Of a stretch of DNA of 56,208 nt, positions 25,801 to 31,561 are shown one piece after another. The DNA lies in contig NC_049996.1 in NCBI RefSeq assembly GCF_000003815.2, positions 1,354,169 through 1,410,376 of the forward strand, written 5' to 3'. Made by a program: the position numbers and the translations under genes. The notes beneath the pieces are model-generated. The model was not told the origin of the DNA. It worked only from the letters and a program-made list of their open reading frames with translations, and made no database searches. Source of the stretch: Branchiostoma floridae (lineage: Eukaryota; Chordata; Leptocardii; Amphioxiformes; Branchiostomatidae). Within the stretch, counting starts at the first letter, position 1, and each line of letters starts with the position of its first letter.

Positions 25801-27525
25801 CTGGTCCTATCCCAGTACTTCGGTATGACTAACGTGTTCTGGATGCTGATAGAGGGACTGTTCCTGTACATGCGGTGTGTGGTGGCAGTCTTCCACTACA
25901 TATCCAGCCTCAAGGTCTTCTACATCATCGGATGGGGTCAGTTTCAAAATTTCAAAATATCCTGGATATTGGTCTAGAGACTCTTACAACTACATCATTG
26001 GATGTGGTCAGTTTCAAAATGTCAAACTATCCCGGATATTGGTCTAGACTCTAGAGACTCTTACAACTACATCATTTAATGGGGTCAGTTTCAAAATGTC
26101 AAACTATCCCGGATATTGGTCTAGAGACTCTCACAACTACATCATTGGATGGGGTCAGTTTCAAAATGTCAAACTATCCTGGATATTGGTCTAGAGACTC
26201 TCACAACTACATCATTGGATGGGGTCAGTTTCAAAATGTCAAACTATCCTGGATATTGGTCTAGAGACTCTCACAACTACATCATTGGATGGGGTCAGTT
26301 TCAAAATGTCAAACTACTAGTATCCTGGATATTGGTCTAGAGACTCTCACAACTACATCATTGGATGGGGTCAGTTTCAAAATGTCAAACTATCCCGGAT
26401 ATATGGTCTAGAGACTCTTACAACTACATCATTGGATGGGGTCAGTTTCAAAATGTCAAACTATCCCGGATATTGGTCTAGAGACTCTTACAACTACATC
26501 AATGGATGGGGTCAGTTTCAAAATGTCAAACTATTCCGGATATTGGTCTAGAGACTCTTACAAATACATCATTGGATGTGGTCAGTTTCAAAATGTCAAA
26601 CTATCCCGGATATTGGTCTAGAGACTCTCACAACTACATTATTGGATATGGTCAGTTTCAAAATGTCAAACTATCCCGGATATTGGTCTAGAGACTCTCA
26701 CAACTACATTATTGGATATGGTCAGTTTCAAAATGTCAAACTATCCCGGATATTGGTCTAGAGACTCTTACAACTACATCAATGGATGGGGTCAGTTTCA
26801 AAATGTCAAACAATCCCGGATATTGGTCTAGAGACTCTTACAACTACATCAATGGATGTGGTCAGTTTCAAAATGTCAAACTATCCCGGCTTGTAGTCTA
26901 GAGACTCTCACACTCCTTTCCTTGACAGAGGTTAGTCCGTTGACCTAGACGATAGAACAGGAAGAAGAAATTAAGTTTCAAGAACACGTGGGACATTATC
27001 TAAAGGGAAATCAGGCAATGAGGTTTTATAACCAAGATGAAAGATAGACTACGACATGTGCTACACACCCATTGTATCATCTCAATACAGAAAGTAGATT
27101 AAAAAAAGTTATTGGATTAAGGCAGCATACACTCCGAGTGTCCTTCAGTTAACTGTGAATGACACTCTTTCAGGTACTGATAAAATGTAACCGATGCTGT
27201 CTGTGTAACTCTCATACAATTGTTTGTTCTATTTTGTTTGATTATTATGTACATACCTTGATGTCTAACTTTCATCAAATCTTTAAAAAATACCATCTTT
27301 CTGTAAAAGTCTTCCATGCACATTTTATAGTGTATAATGTGTTACATGATATGTTTCTCTTTTTCTTCCAGTCGTCCCGGTATGTTTTGTAGCTGCGTGG
27401 ACCGTTGTTATGGCGCTGTACGATGATCACCCATGTTGGCTGGACTACAGTGAGCTGCAGTACGCATGGATCGTGTCGGGGCCAATCGTCCTGGCTCTCC
27501 TGGTATGAGACCCAAAACCTCTTTG

Positions 27526-27559
<34 letters not shown>

Positions 27560-30500
27560 TAAATGAATCTTCACGTGGCCCATCAATCATATCCTTCTTG
27601 AAAGTCTATGGTACCACCTCAGTGTCACAAGACCCAATCAAAATGCACTTAATCCCAGCAAGAATAAAATTGAAGCGCTTTCCAGTGGTCAAGCCCCATA
27701 GAGAAGCTTAGAAAAAGTCTCATGAGTTCTTAATAACGCCATATGGCTAAAGGTAGTTGAACGGGTGTGTGCTTCATTCATCATTTTCATAGATTACTGA
27801 ATCTCCTGGCCTGCTAGCTACTTTGACAAGTCACACACCAGGGATCCAAACATAACATTGGCAGTCGGCTTCCCAAGTCGGCTACCTTCATACCAAATAC
27901 AGTTACGATCCACCCAGCTGTTCTTTAGGTATGCTGACCAAAAATATTCAGAAACACAAGCAAGACAATCTACACACACACATACACGCACACACAAACA
28001 CGCACGGACACGGACACACACACACACACACACAGACATACAAACATGCCAATTTTGTGGCAATTGTGACATTAAAGTCAGTGTGAATAGGACAAAGACA
28101 TCAGTGTTATATCTTCTACCATACCATTACTGTAAGCTAGTTATTCTCACGGCTTAAAATAGCATTTTCACATCTGAAATCAAATGGTTTACCGTCTATT
28201 TCTATATTCTTTTTCAAATTTCATGCATTTGTATACTTCATAGAAGCCCCTTTCATTCTTTTTCTCCTTGCAGGTAAACCTGTACGTCCTCCTGCACATT
28301 TTGGCAGTTCTAGTCACCAAGCTGAACGCAGATCAGAGACTGCCCAACTACTCAGAGCATCTGTGAGACATTTAAGATTAAGCATATCGTCACTTTACTT
28401 AACCCTTAAGCTTGTTCTGCTGAGAATTTCTTTGACAATTTAAGCTACCTAAGCTGGTTAATTAATCAGATCAGTAAAACTTGACCAATTCTGTGCTGCT
28501 GCTGTAGATTTACCTCTCCAATCAATGCGGTTTGGAAACATGGATTCAAATAGATATATGTTCTTAGTGGCAAATGTGCAGATTTTGACACTCTGGCGGA
28601 ACAAACATGTGTGTTGTGGCATATTTTAGACAGATTAGTCTAGTGGTTCGGTGGACCGGGAAAAGCGTGTAAACTGCCGTTCCCAAGAGCACAGCATCGG
28701 GGCATGGCGTGTAGCAAACCCGGGACCAATTGGTTCTAGGCCCAACGCTCTAACCGTTAGGCCATACGGAAGTACTGTACCACCTTACTCTTTTATTTTA
28801 GCTATGTAGCTATTCCTATCGACTTGCAAAAAAATATGAATTTTACAATAAACTTTATACCTTTTAACAGGAAAGCTCTAAAGGCTCTGTTCGTCCTGTT
28901 ACCGCTTCTCGGGCTGACCAACGTGCTGTTCTTCGTCAATCCAAAAGACGGAGGGATCGGAGAGATCATCTTCCAAGTCTTCAACGCCGTCATACAAGCT
29001 TCAGAGGTATCAAATTATTGTTAATAATAGTTCTGGAATGAGTTATACTGTAACTTCCAACACACAAAAAATAGAATTTTCGACTGAACAGCTCAAGTCC
29101 TTGTCAAGGAATGACCAATCCATTGCTGCTGTGACGTCACGTTATGCAGATAGGACACGTGACTCGGTGAGCAGTGGATCATAAGTTGCTGGAAGTCTAT
29201 GGAAAGCAACGTCTCTATTCAGGGATGGTTGTAAAGCAATAGTCTGGTTCTGTGTACAAGATTTTCACTTTGTGCAATGTGACCGAGTGTCCAGGTGTCT
29301 CTATTTGTATGTGTTGGGAAACTTCTTAGGGAAATTTGGGTAAGTCCAATTTTTGTGTGTTGGAAATTACAATTCCAGAATGACTTCCACCAACACTTCG
29401 ACCAATGGGCCATAGCCATGGAGACTTCATACTTTACACTCTTGACACTTGTCAATTATCTTGTAATCTAAATGTCTGTGTTCAGTAGAAGTGGTAATCT
29501 TAGGATATGTCTAATGCTATTGGGCCATCATAGAATTCAAATGTTGCAAAATAACGCATGCTTTGTTACGAAACGAATTGTCTTGTGGCGAAATGACGTT
29601 GCCCAACTGACATTGTGGCGAAACGATGTGTTACCTGTGGTAATGACACAACGTAATGTTTAATCAGAGAGAGCTTAAAAGTGTTGAACATGTCACCTGG
29701 CTATCGAAGGTGACTAAAGGTCTTAAGGACCTCTTTGTCTCAAGATTGTGTTTCCTTCGTCTTCAAAATATTAGTATCTGTTGCAAGCTTCATCTAATGT
29801 TGGCCTTTCTATACTTGACAGGGGATCTTCGTTTCCATGATCTACTGCTTCACAAATGCGGAGGTAAGGAATTAATTCATATTTACTTTAAAGGGATTTA
29901 TAGTAAAAAGGGAATTCACTCTAAGTGTTTGGGGTCATTTTTCTACATTTTCTACATTCTTCATGTTGATTTGATTATATGGATGATATCCACACGTGCA
30001 TCAATTTTAGGCCGTTTAAAAAAAAGGTTTTCAACCATACTCTAATCGTACAATGCAGCTTCAAAATGTGCAAATATATGCCGTGGATTGCAAAAATAAA
30101 TATCGGAGAACGTACACTACTATCATAGAACGTTACAAGGTCAAAGACGATGTGCAAGAACAAAAATGAAGAATCTATTGTTGATATACTATGCCCTTTG
30201 TGTTCAGTCATTTGTGCAACCTTCCTGAGTACTAAGATTCCATACTGAAGACATAATCTTTTATTCGCAAGCTCGCATCAATTCTTGGATTCCCAGAGGA
30301 TGTCATCCATATAATTGATCAAATTGACATGGCTTTGCGAGTTTAATCTAGCTTATTACACTGTACTGTAACGTAAGAATACAACATTGTTGTGCCGTAA
30401 GGACGTCCCGATATATGCGTACTTCCCACCGTCACTTGAGTTTGTCCAACTTTCCGACGAACTAGGGAAAGCGTTAGAACTCTTATGTTGCCAATACCCT

Positions 30501-31561
30501 TCCCTTTTTCCTCCCCGGTTTCCTTTTGGAATCCTTAAGCTTGCTTTACCATATGCTTCACAGACATCAGACATATAGACCAGAAGTATTAAGGATCGCC
30601 AGGAGGTGCCTACGCATGACGCAGATATATGTCACTTTTAGTTATCCACTAAATACTTTAACAGTCACAAATCTAAGTACATAATACCTATATAACCCCC
30701 TCCTACTAGACTCCACACATGTGCTCTCTAGGCGGTTTTTATCTCATTGGTGCTGTTCATCAATCATTCTACTATTCTGCGTCAGGTCTAGGAAAATGCT
30801 GTGCTTCCGGGTAAAGTTCTTGCAAATAGTTTGTAGACATTCATTCTGCCTTTTTTGAAGTTTCTTTGCAGCCTCTTGTCAAATGGATCCAATAAGAAAG
30901 CCGCATTTCATGTTGGCTATGACACCGTAACACATAGAATTGCTGCGAGCCGGGTGTCAAATAAATTGCATGTGTCAAAAAGTTTAGAAAAACAGGACCC
31001 AATCAGAAGGAGCGCTACACATGTACAGGAAATAGACAACGCAAAATAAGGGATATGTACACAGTCAAGGACGGATCCAATAACACTGCTGTGTTAGATA
31101 GGATATTTGTGCCCCTTGTTAGCTGATGTTCAAAAAGTCTAGGGTCGGAAGTCTGTCTGTCTGTCTCTGTGTCTATCTGTCTGTCTGTGTTTGTCAAAAT
31201 CTTCTAAGGAGCATAACGGAACATAGAAATGATGGATTCCCATGATATTTAGTATCCAGGTATCTTTGTCAGAGATGTACATAATGAAATGCAAATTATG
31301 CAAATTTGGAATTAATTTCCATACTTAATGAGGAAAATCTATATATTTTGCTTGAGTTGGTCGAGTAACCGGAAACACAGGAACTATTGTGTTTTATTGC
31401 CTAATTTTTGTGTTGTTACCAATGCACAGGTTCAAACGGTGATACGGGACAAACTGGCGGTGATACAGATGAAGCAAAGCGTGTATAACAACGGCGGCAC
31501 CAACGCCAAGAAAAATGACAACTCCACTGCGTCGACGACCCATGGAGGAACCCGCGTTTAA
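4723..31561 (+). CDS. Class B1 (secretin-family) GPCR, 11 coding exons, CRH-receptor-like
   Basis: This is a cell-surface peptide-hormone receptor, presumably coupled to G proteins. Joining eleven exons with GT-AG introns gives 1263 nt (420 aa) with all phases consistent. The extracellular hormone-receptor domain has the six-cysteine pattern (Cys33, 48, 57, 71, 88 and 105), CWPPTPAG at 57-64 and NWTNYTAC at 98-105. Seven hydrophobic segments follow. Cys196 before TM3 and the HPCW cysteine in the second extracellular loop would form the conserved disulfide. CWPxxPAG in the ectodomain and VLLPLLGLTNVLFFVNP in TM6 resemble vertebrate CRH receptors, whereas TM2 (RCD-type start, IHKHL) is closer to calcitonin/PDF-type receptors, so the ligand class is open. 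No signal peptide is visible at the first Met. The C-tail is short (about 43 aa) and lacks cysteine. Intron 1 spans 14 kb. Confidence 0.9.
4856..5490 (+). repeat. Tandem repeat starting at the exon 1 splice donor (about 5 copies)
   Basis: The unit runs roughly GTACGT, AAAATC, CTCAGTGTCACTGA, GGTAGTGGATGCTACCTGAA, then GTTGCTTCAGTAACTACT. It recurs with periods of about 105 and then 145 bases. The first copy begins exactly at the authentic donor GTACGT (4856). Later copies keep GTACGTA (near 4957, 5319 and 5463) or degraded ACGTA (near 5067 and 5170). Confidence 0.85.
5659..6540. mobile_element. 882-bp foldback element with mariner-type ends and TA duplication
   Basis: CGAGGGGGGTTCAATAAGTT at 5659 is repeated inverted at the right end (6540), and each side is flanked by TA (5657-5658 and 6541-6542). 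The arms pair along nearly their whole length. An inner segment (CCTAACGTTACTGGGTGTCG and its complement) also pairs around a centre near 6040. The right arm holds about 110 extra bases (about 6225-6340) absent from the left arm. A TA target and CGAGGGG..TTCAA.AAGT ends point to Tc1/mariner. No transposase is present. Confidence 0.85.
6974..7417. mobile_element. GGTACCGGTACA-type repeat element, copy 1
   Basis: It starts with GGTACCGGTACAGTGTACCG and ends with TGTACCGGTATCCACCCCTA. The ends are partly inverted, with internal GGTCCGGACCTG-like palindromes. A second copy is at 52022-52467. The TAGGGGTGG-type terminus suggests a hAT-like non-autonomous element, which is inference. Confidence 0.55.
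7615..7919 (+). mobile_element. 300-bp TIR element family, copy 2 (complete)
   Basis: The left end GCTAAGGGCACAACCCCGCC and the right end GCGGGTTGTGCCCTGAGC are inverted copies. The body carries ACCGCCTCCGTACGAACTCG and a GTACGTGC-rich composition. This complete copy defines the family length (about 305 bp). No coding capacity is credible. Confidence 0.75.
8165..8335 (+). mobile_element. tRNA-type SINE body fragment
   Basis: CCTTGGGAAAGGCACCTTTC, CACTTCACCTAGGTGTA and the following CTTCCAATACCGTGCC segment match, in opposite orientation, the tail shared by the SINE fragments near 42690 and 48480. The CCAATACCGTGCC / GGATAACAACCCACT part recurs at 25441-25505. The tRNA head is not visible here. 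Confidence 0.5.
8342..9990. other. Intron 1 stretch without gene
   Basis: There is no coding signal. The segment at 8655-8700 (AGAGTTCGGGGACCTCATAC, then CTCCATGAAAT) and the inverted CATTTCATGGAGGTAAC at about 9750 are ends of a dispersed repeat also seen at 42848-43316. Confidence 0.4.
9992..10238. mobile_element. Harbinger-type MITE, copy 1 (247 bp, TTA duplication)
   Basis: The ends are AGGTGGTATCTCACTACACT and its near complement AGTGCAGTGAGATACCACCT, flanked by direct TTA on both sides (9989-9991 and 10239-10241). GCGGCACTGCGGGGTTC lies inside each arm. The length equals that of the copy at 43680-43926. A TTA/TAA target is the signature of PIF/Harbinger MITEs. Confidence 0.85.
10750..11075 (+). 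repeat. Tandem repeat, 3 copies
   Basis: AGTGTAGGCGGTGATGCTAG starts each unit (about 10756, 10865 and 11007). It is followed by TTAACATT, a TGAGAGT/TTTCACACGCATG stretch and GAAAAAG. The spacing is about 109 and 142 bases. Confidence 0.8.
11150..11338. mobile_element. 189-bp MITE with TTA duplication
   Basis: The left end TACCCCTGTCACAT and the right end ATGTGACAGGGGTA are perfect inverted copies. Direct TTA flanks them at 11147-11149 and 11339-11341. The inside is rich in CGATCG/GATCG palindromes. The target type again suggests PIF/Harbinger, although this family is distinct from the 247-bp one. Confidence 0.8.
11985..12115 (-). mobile_element. Retroelement 3' end (LINE-like), copy 1
   Basis: GTTTATTTGCAAGTTCGTGC, then CCGAGGGCTAATTGCAAGTA, is shared with the segment at 22393-22500 in the receptor's fourth intron. 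Both begin abruptly after a T-rich or GAAA-rich stretch, as an antisense LINE 3' end would. The family is not identified. Confidence 0.4.
12262..12985 (+). repeat. 182-bp tandem repeat, 4 copies
   Basis: CAGCTGGTATGCAAAAGTCT recurs at about 12263, 12438, 12620 and 12802. The unit also contains CATGAGCGTCTAAAAGCGAA and TTTATACCGTTTACC. Copies 2 to 4 are more than 95% alike and the first is more diverged. Sixty-one-residue reading frames repeated at exactly 182 bases are by-products of this array. Confidence 0.9.
13020..13214. mobile_element. Roughly 195-bp inverted-repeat MITE
   Basis: The left end TAACGTCACAGTTCCAGACT and the right end GTTTGGAAATGTGACGTA are inverted copies that continue inward through GGGGCCCG / CGGGCCCC and CGAAAAGT / ACTTTTCG. 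Confidence 0.75.
13506..13885 (+). repeat. Two-copy direct repeat of about 195 bp
   Basis: TTTATCACTCGAGTGAA, the GCTTAAAG segment, TTTGATCTAGTATAATCCAG and ATCATGGCATACA all recur in order about 195 bases apart. Confidence 0.75.
15010..15265. mobile_element. Roughly 250-bp inverted-repeat element
   Basis: GCTCTCTCTGCGACCTAAAA at about 15022 pairs with TTTATGGTCGCAGCGAGAGC at about 15225-15245, and the pairing extends outward imperfectly. Confidence 0.6.
16398..16548. mobile_element. Roughly 150-bp hairpin element
   Basis: AGTAGATTCGTGAATCCCTC followed by AAGCTACCGACATCTTGCAC pairs with GTGCAACATGTCGATAGCTT followed by GAGGAAGGAATCTACTCTAC. The whole stretch folds on itself. Confidence 0.7.
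17156..17446 (-). mobile_element. 300-bp TIR element family, copy 3
   Basis: It is in inverted orientation to the copies at 2711 and 7615. It ends with GCGGGTTGTGCCCGTAGC and holds CGAGTTCGTACGGAGGCGGT, the complement of the family's central motif. The left end is degraded (AAGGGCACTACCCGCTG). Confidence 0.7.
17762..18660 (+). repeat. 43-bp minisatellite, about 20 copies
   Basis: The unit is GTTTACGTTTAACCAGTATT followed by TCAGCACCAAGGAAAGGGTA and CGA. Spacing is 43 bases, with a few shortened units (AAGGTACGAG) and two longer ones near 18580-18630. It ends about 300 bases before exon 2. Each unit contains an acceptor-like TATTTCAG and a donor-like GGGTACGAGT. Confidence 0.95.
18953..19060 (+). 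CDS. GPCR exon 2 (hormone-receptor domain core)
   Basis: The acceptor is GCGCATACAG and the donor GTTTGT. The exon encodes SYCNSTWDNIYCWPPTPAGY, then DIYMPCPEHLFFDGT, carrying Cys48, Cys57 and Cys71 of the ectodomain and the conserved Trp52/Trp58. It enters in phase 1 and leaves in phase 1. The donor is weak (A|GTTTGT). Confidence 0.9.
19133..19290 (+). repeat. Dispersed repeat CATGTTGA(C/T)TTGATTATATGG, copy 1
   Basis: It starts with CCATGTTGACTTGATTATAT and contains AACCATACTCTAAATTG and ATATATGCCGTGGATTG. It is shared with 29960-30110 and, more weakly, with 37500-37605 and 51890-51925. It lies in intron 2. The class is unknown. Confidence 0.65.
20240..20446. mobile_element. Roughly 207-bp MITE rich in ACCGCGAA motifs
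   Basis: The left end TACTGTAAATGCAAAAATT is inverted at the right as ACATTTACGGTA. The interior repeats CCACCGCGAA / TTCGCGGTGG-type words, as in many invertebrate MITEs. It lies about 100 bases upstream of exon 3. Confidence 0.65.
20549..20649 (+). CDS. GPCR exon 3 (end of hormone-receptor domain)
   Basis: The acceptor is GTTATGAAG|AG and the donor ACG|GTAAGC. It encodes KLLAYRTCNERGEWELGNWT and then NYTACINYPIPPVT, with Cys88 and Cys105 completing the six-cysteine set and two N-glycosylation sites. It leaves in phase 0. Confidence 0.9.
20711..20905. mobile_element. Roughly 195-bp foldback element in intron 3
   Basis: CAATTTTCTTCAATCAGTGA and TAAAGGTACAGTACATACTT pair with GTATGTACTGTGCCTTTAAA and TCATTGATTGAAGAAAATTG. 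The arms are about 60 bases long around a short loop. Confidence 0.8.
21613..21984 (-). other. Unassigned antisense open frame within intron 3
   Basis: A 123-codon frame whose middle (from KNNIFFMILHSNVKYGADFG to LKNKLSTDEYDNAADNLVTK) reads like a protein rather than a repeat shadow. A plausible acceptor (TTTATGACAG) precedes VDKNN. No domain is recognised with confidence; a loose resemblance to TPM/MOLO1-type extracellular domains was considered but not established. It could be a retrocopied or nested gene fragment, or chance. Confidence 0.2.
22280..22380 (+). CDS. GPCR exon 4 (TM1)
   Basis: The acceptor is CTTTCCCAG and the donor CAG|GTAAAA. It encodes NVPLLFAVRDIYFVGSSISL and then ILLAATFFIFCYF, the first transmembrane segment (about residues 125-147). 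It enters in phase 0 and leaves in phase 2. Confidence 0.9.
22393..22500 (-). mobile_element. Retroelement 3' end (LINE-like), copy 2
   Basis: GTTTATTGCAAATTCTTGCC followed by CGTGGGCTAATTGCAGGTAA matches the copy at 11985 at about 80%. It begins 13 bases after the exon 4 donor. Confidence 0.4.
22865..22997 (+). CDS. GPCR exon 5 (ICL1 and TM2)
   Basis: The acceptor is TTTTTCAG and the donor TCG|GTTGGT. It encodes RLQCDRIKIHKHLVLSLIFR and then SIVLIVLLQPYLGLKGYDNS. RxxxCxRxxIHxxL is the class B TM1-TM2 loop and TM2 signature. It leaves in phase 0. Confidence 0.9.
23376..23737. mobile_element. Roughly 360-bp CAGGGCTCGAAATA-ended element
   Basis: The left end GGTACAGGGCTTGAAATA is inverted at the right as TATTTCGAGCCCTGTACC. 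The interior repeats CAGGTAA / TACCTGCAC words. CAGGGCTCGAAAT termini are typical of hAT-type non-autonomous elements. The 8-bp duplication is not convincing here. Confidence 0.65.
24736..25240. mobile_element. Roughly 500-bp element with inverted ends, intron 5
   Basis: TCTTAATTGCCTCTTAAG and ATAATTGACCTAGTTTT at 24757-24797 are inverted at 25185-25232 (AAAACTAGGTCAATTAT, then CTTAAGAGGCAATTAAGA). No transposase frame is present. Confidence 0.7.
25780..25936 (+). CDS. GPCR exon 6 (TM3 to start of TM4)
   Basis: The acceptor is GCTACACAG and the donor TGGG|GTCAGT. It encodes PFICRSMLVLSQYFGMTNVF and WMLIEGLFLYMRCVVAVF..., carrying the TM3 disulfide cysteine (Cys196) and the class B FWMLxEGxxL motif, and ends in FYIIGW. 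It leaves in phase 1. The last 16 coding bases and the donor are copied in the tandem array that follows. Confidence 0.92.
25918..26925 (+). repeat. 70-bp minisatellite reiterating the exon 6 end and splice donor (14 copies)
   Basis: The unit contains CTACATCATTGGATGGGGTC, AGTTTCAAAATGTCAAACTA, TCCCGGATATTGGTCTAGAG and ACTCTTACAA. The first copy is the authentic exon 6 terminus, so each of the other 13 units carries a decoy exon edge and donor (GTCAGTTT is unchanged in all 14). Read in frame from the exon, every unit meets a stop in GTCTAG. Units are 70 bases apart apart from a few with 5-9 extra bases. Confidence 0.97.
27372..27502 (+). CDS. GPCR exon 7 (TM4, ECL2, start of TM5)
   Basis: The acceptor is TTTTCTTCCAG and the donor CTG|GTATGA. 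It encodes VPVCFVAAWTVVMALYDDHP, CWLDYSELQYAWIVSGP and IVLALL. HPCW supplies the loop cysteine that pairs with TM3. It enters in phase 1 and leaves in phase 0. Confidence 0.92.
27530..27562. repeat. (CAAT)n microsatellite
   Basis: About eight copies of a four-base unit, 28 bases after the exon 7 donor. Confidence 0.85.
27970..28036. repeat. (CA)n microsatellite
   Basis: A long interrupted CA run in intron 7, with GG and CG interruptions. Confidence 0.9.
28274..28362 (+). CDS. GPCR exon 8 (TM5 end, ICL3)
   Basis: The acceptor is TCCTTGCAG and the donor CT|GTGAGA. It encodes VNLYVLLHILAVLVTKLNAD followed by QRLPNYSEH. VNLxxLLxIxxVLxTKL is the class B TM5/ICL3 signature used for G-protein contact. 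It leaves in phase 2. Confidence 0.92.
28635..28780 (-). mobile_element. tRNA-derived SINE fragment
   Basis: Read on the minus strand, the start gives GGCCTAACGGTTAGAGCGTT (box A-like) and then GGTCCCGGGTTTGCTACACG (box B-like) at tRNA spacing. A GTGCTCTTGGGAACGGCAG segment follows, parallel to the shared SINE tail. It lies in intron 8. Confidence 0.6.
28871..29006 (+). CDS. GPCR exon 9 (TM6, start of TM7)
   Basis: The acceptor is CTTTTAACAG and the donor GAG|GTATCA. It encodes KALKALFVLLPLLGLTNVLF, FVNPKDGGIGEIIFQVF and NAVIQASE. LLPLLGLxxxLFFVNP is the TM6 core and is the segment most like CRH receptors. It leaves in phase 0. Confidence 0.93.
29822..29863 (+). CDS. GPCR exon 10 (42-bp TM7 exon)
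   Basis: The acceptor is ATACTTGACAG and the donor GAG|GTAAGG. It encodes GIFVSMIYCFTNAE, the TM7 signature GxFVSxxYCFxNxE. A 42-base TM7 exon at this place is a conserved feature of class B receptor genes. Confidence 0.92.
29960..30110 (+). repeat. Dispersed repeat CATGTTGATTTGATTATATGG, copy 2
   Basis: It contains CATGTTGATTTGATTATATG, CAACCATACTCTAAT and ATATATGCCGTGGATTG, matching 19133-19290 over about 150 bases. It lies in intron 10. Confidence 0.65.
30850..31020 (+). repeat. Dispersed repeat shared with 40325-40480
   Basis: CATTTCATGTTGGCTATGAC, then CCGTAACACATAG and CCAATCAGAAGG, are shared in order with the segment upstream of the GNAT-like copy A. The class is unknown. Confidence 0.55.
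31153..31195. repeat. (TCTG)n microsatellite
   Basis: An interrupted tetranucleotide run in intron 10. Confidence 0.8.
31430..31561 (+). CDS. GPCR exon 11 (C-terminal tail and stop)
   Basis: The acceptor is AATGCACAG. It encodes VQTVIRDKLAVIQMKQSVYN, then a polar tail rich in N, T, S and G that ends HGGTRV with TAA. V(Q/R)xxIRxK is the class B helix 8. The tail is short, with several Ser/Thr and no palmitoylation cysteine. Confidence 0.9.
   Translation, partial: VQTVIRDKLAVIQMKQSVYNNGGTNAKKNDNSTASTTHGGTRV

Noticed and set aside
26079-26761. A series of 61-codon frames of the type MGSVSKCQTIPDIG
   Set aside because: They recur every 70 bases and arise from the minisatellite; each ends at the same stop word.
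27970-28036. CRISPR-like or regulatory repeat
   Set aside because: It is a plain CA microsatellite without spacers; CRISPR arrays are not expected in a eukaryotic genome.
28635-28780. Functional tRNA gene
   Set aside because: Box A- and box B-like words are present, but no complete cloverleaf with anticodon and acceptor stem could be drawn, and the tail matches SINE fragments.
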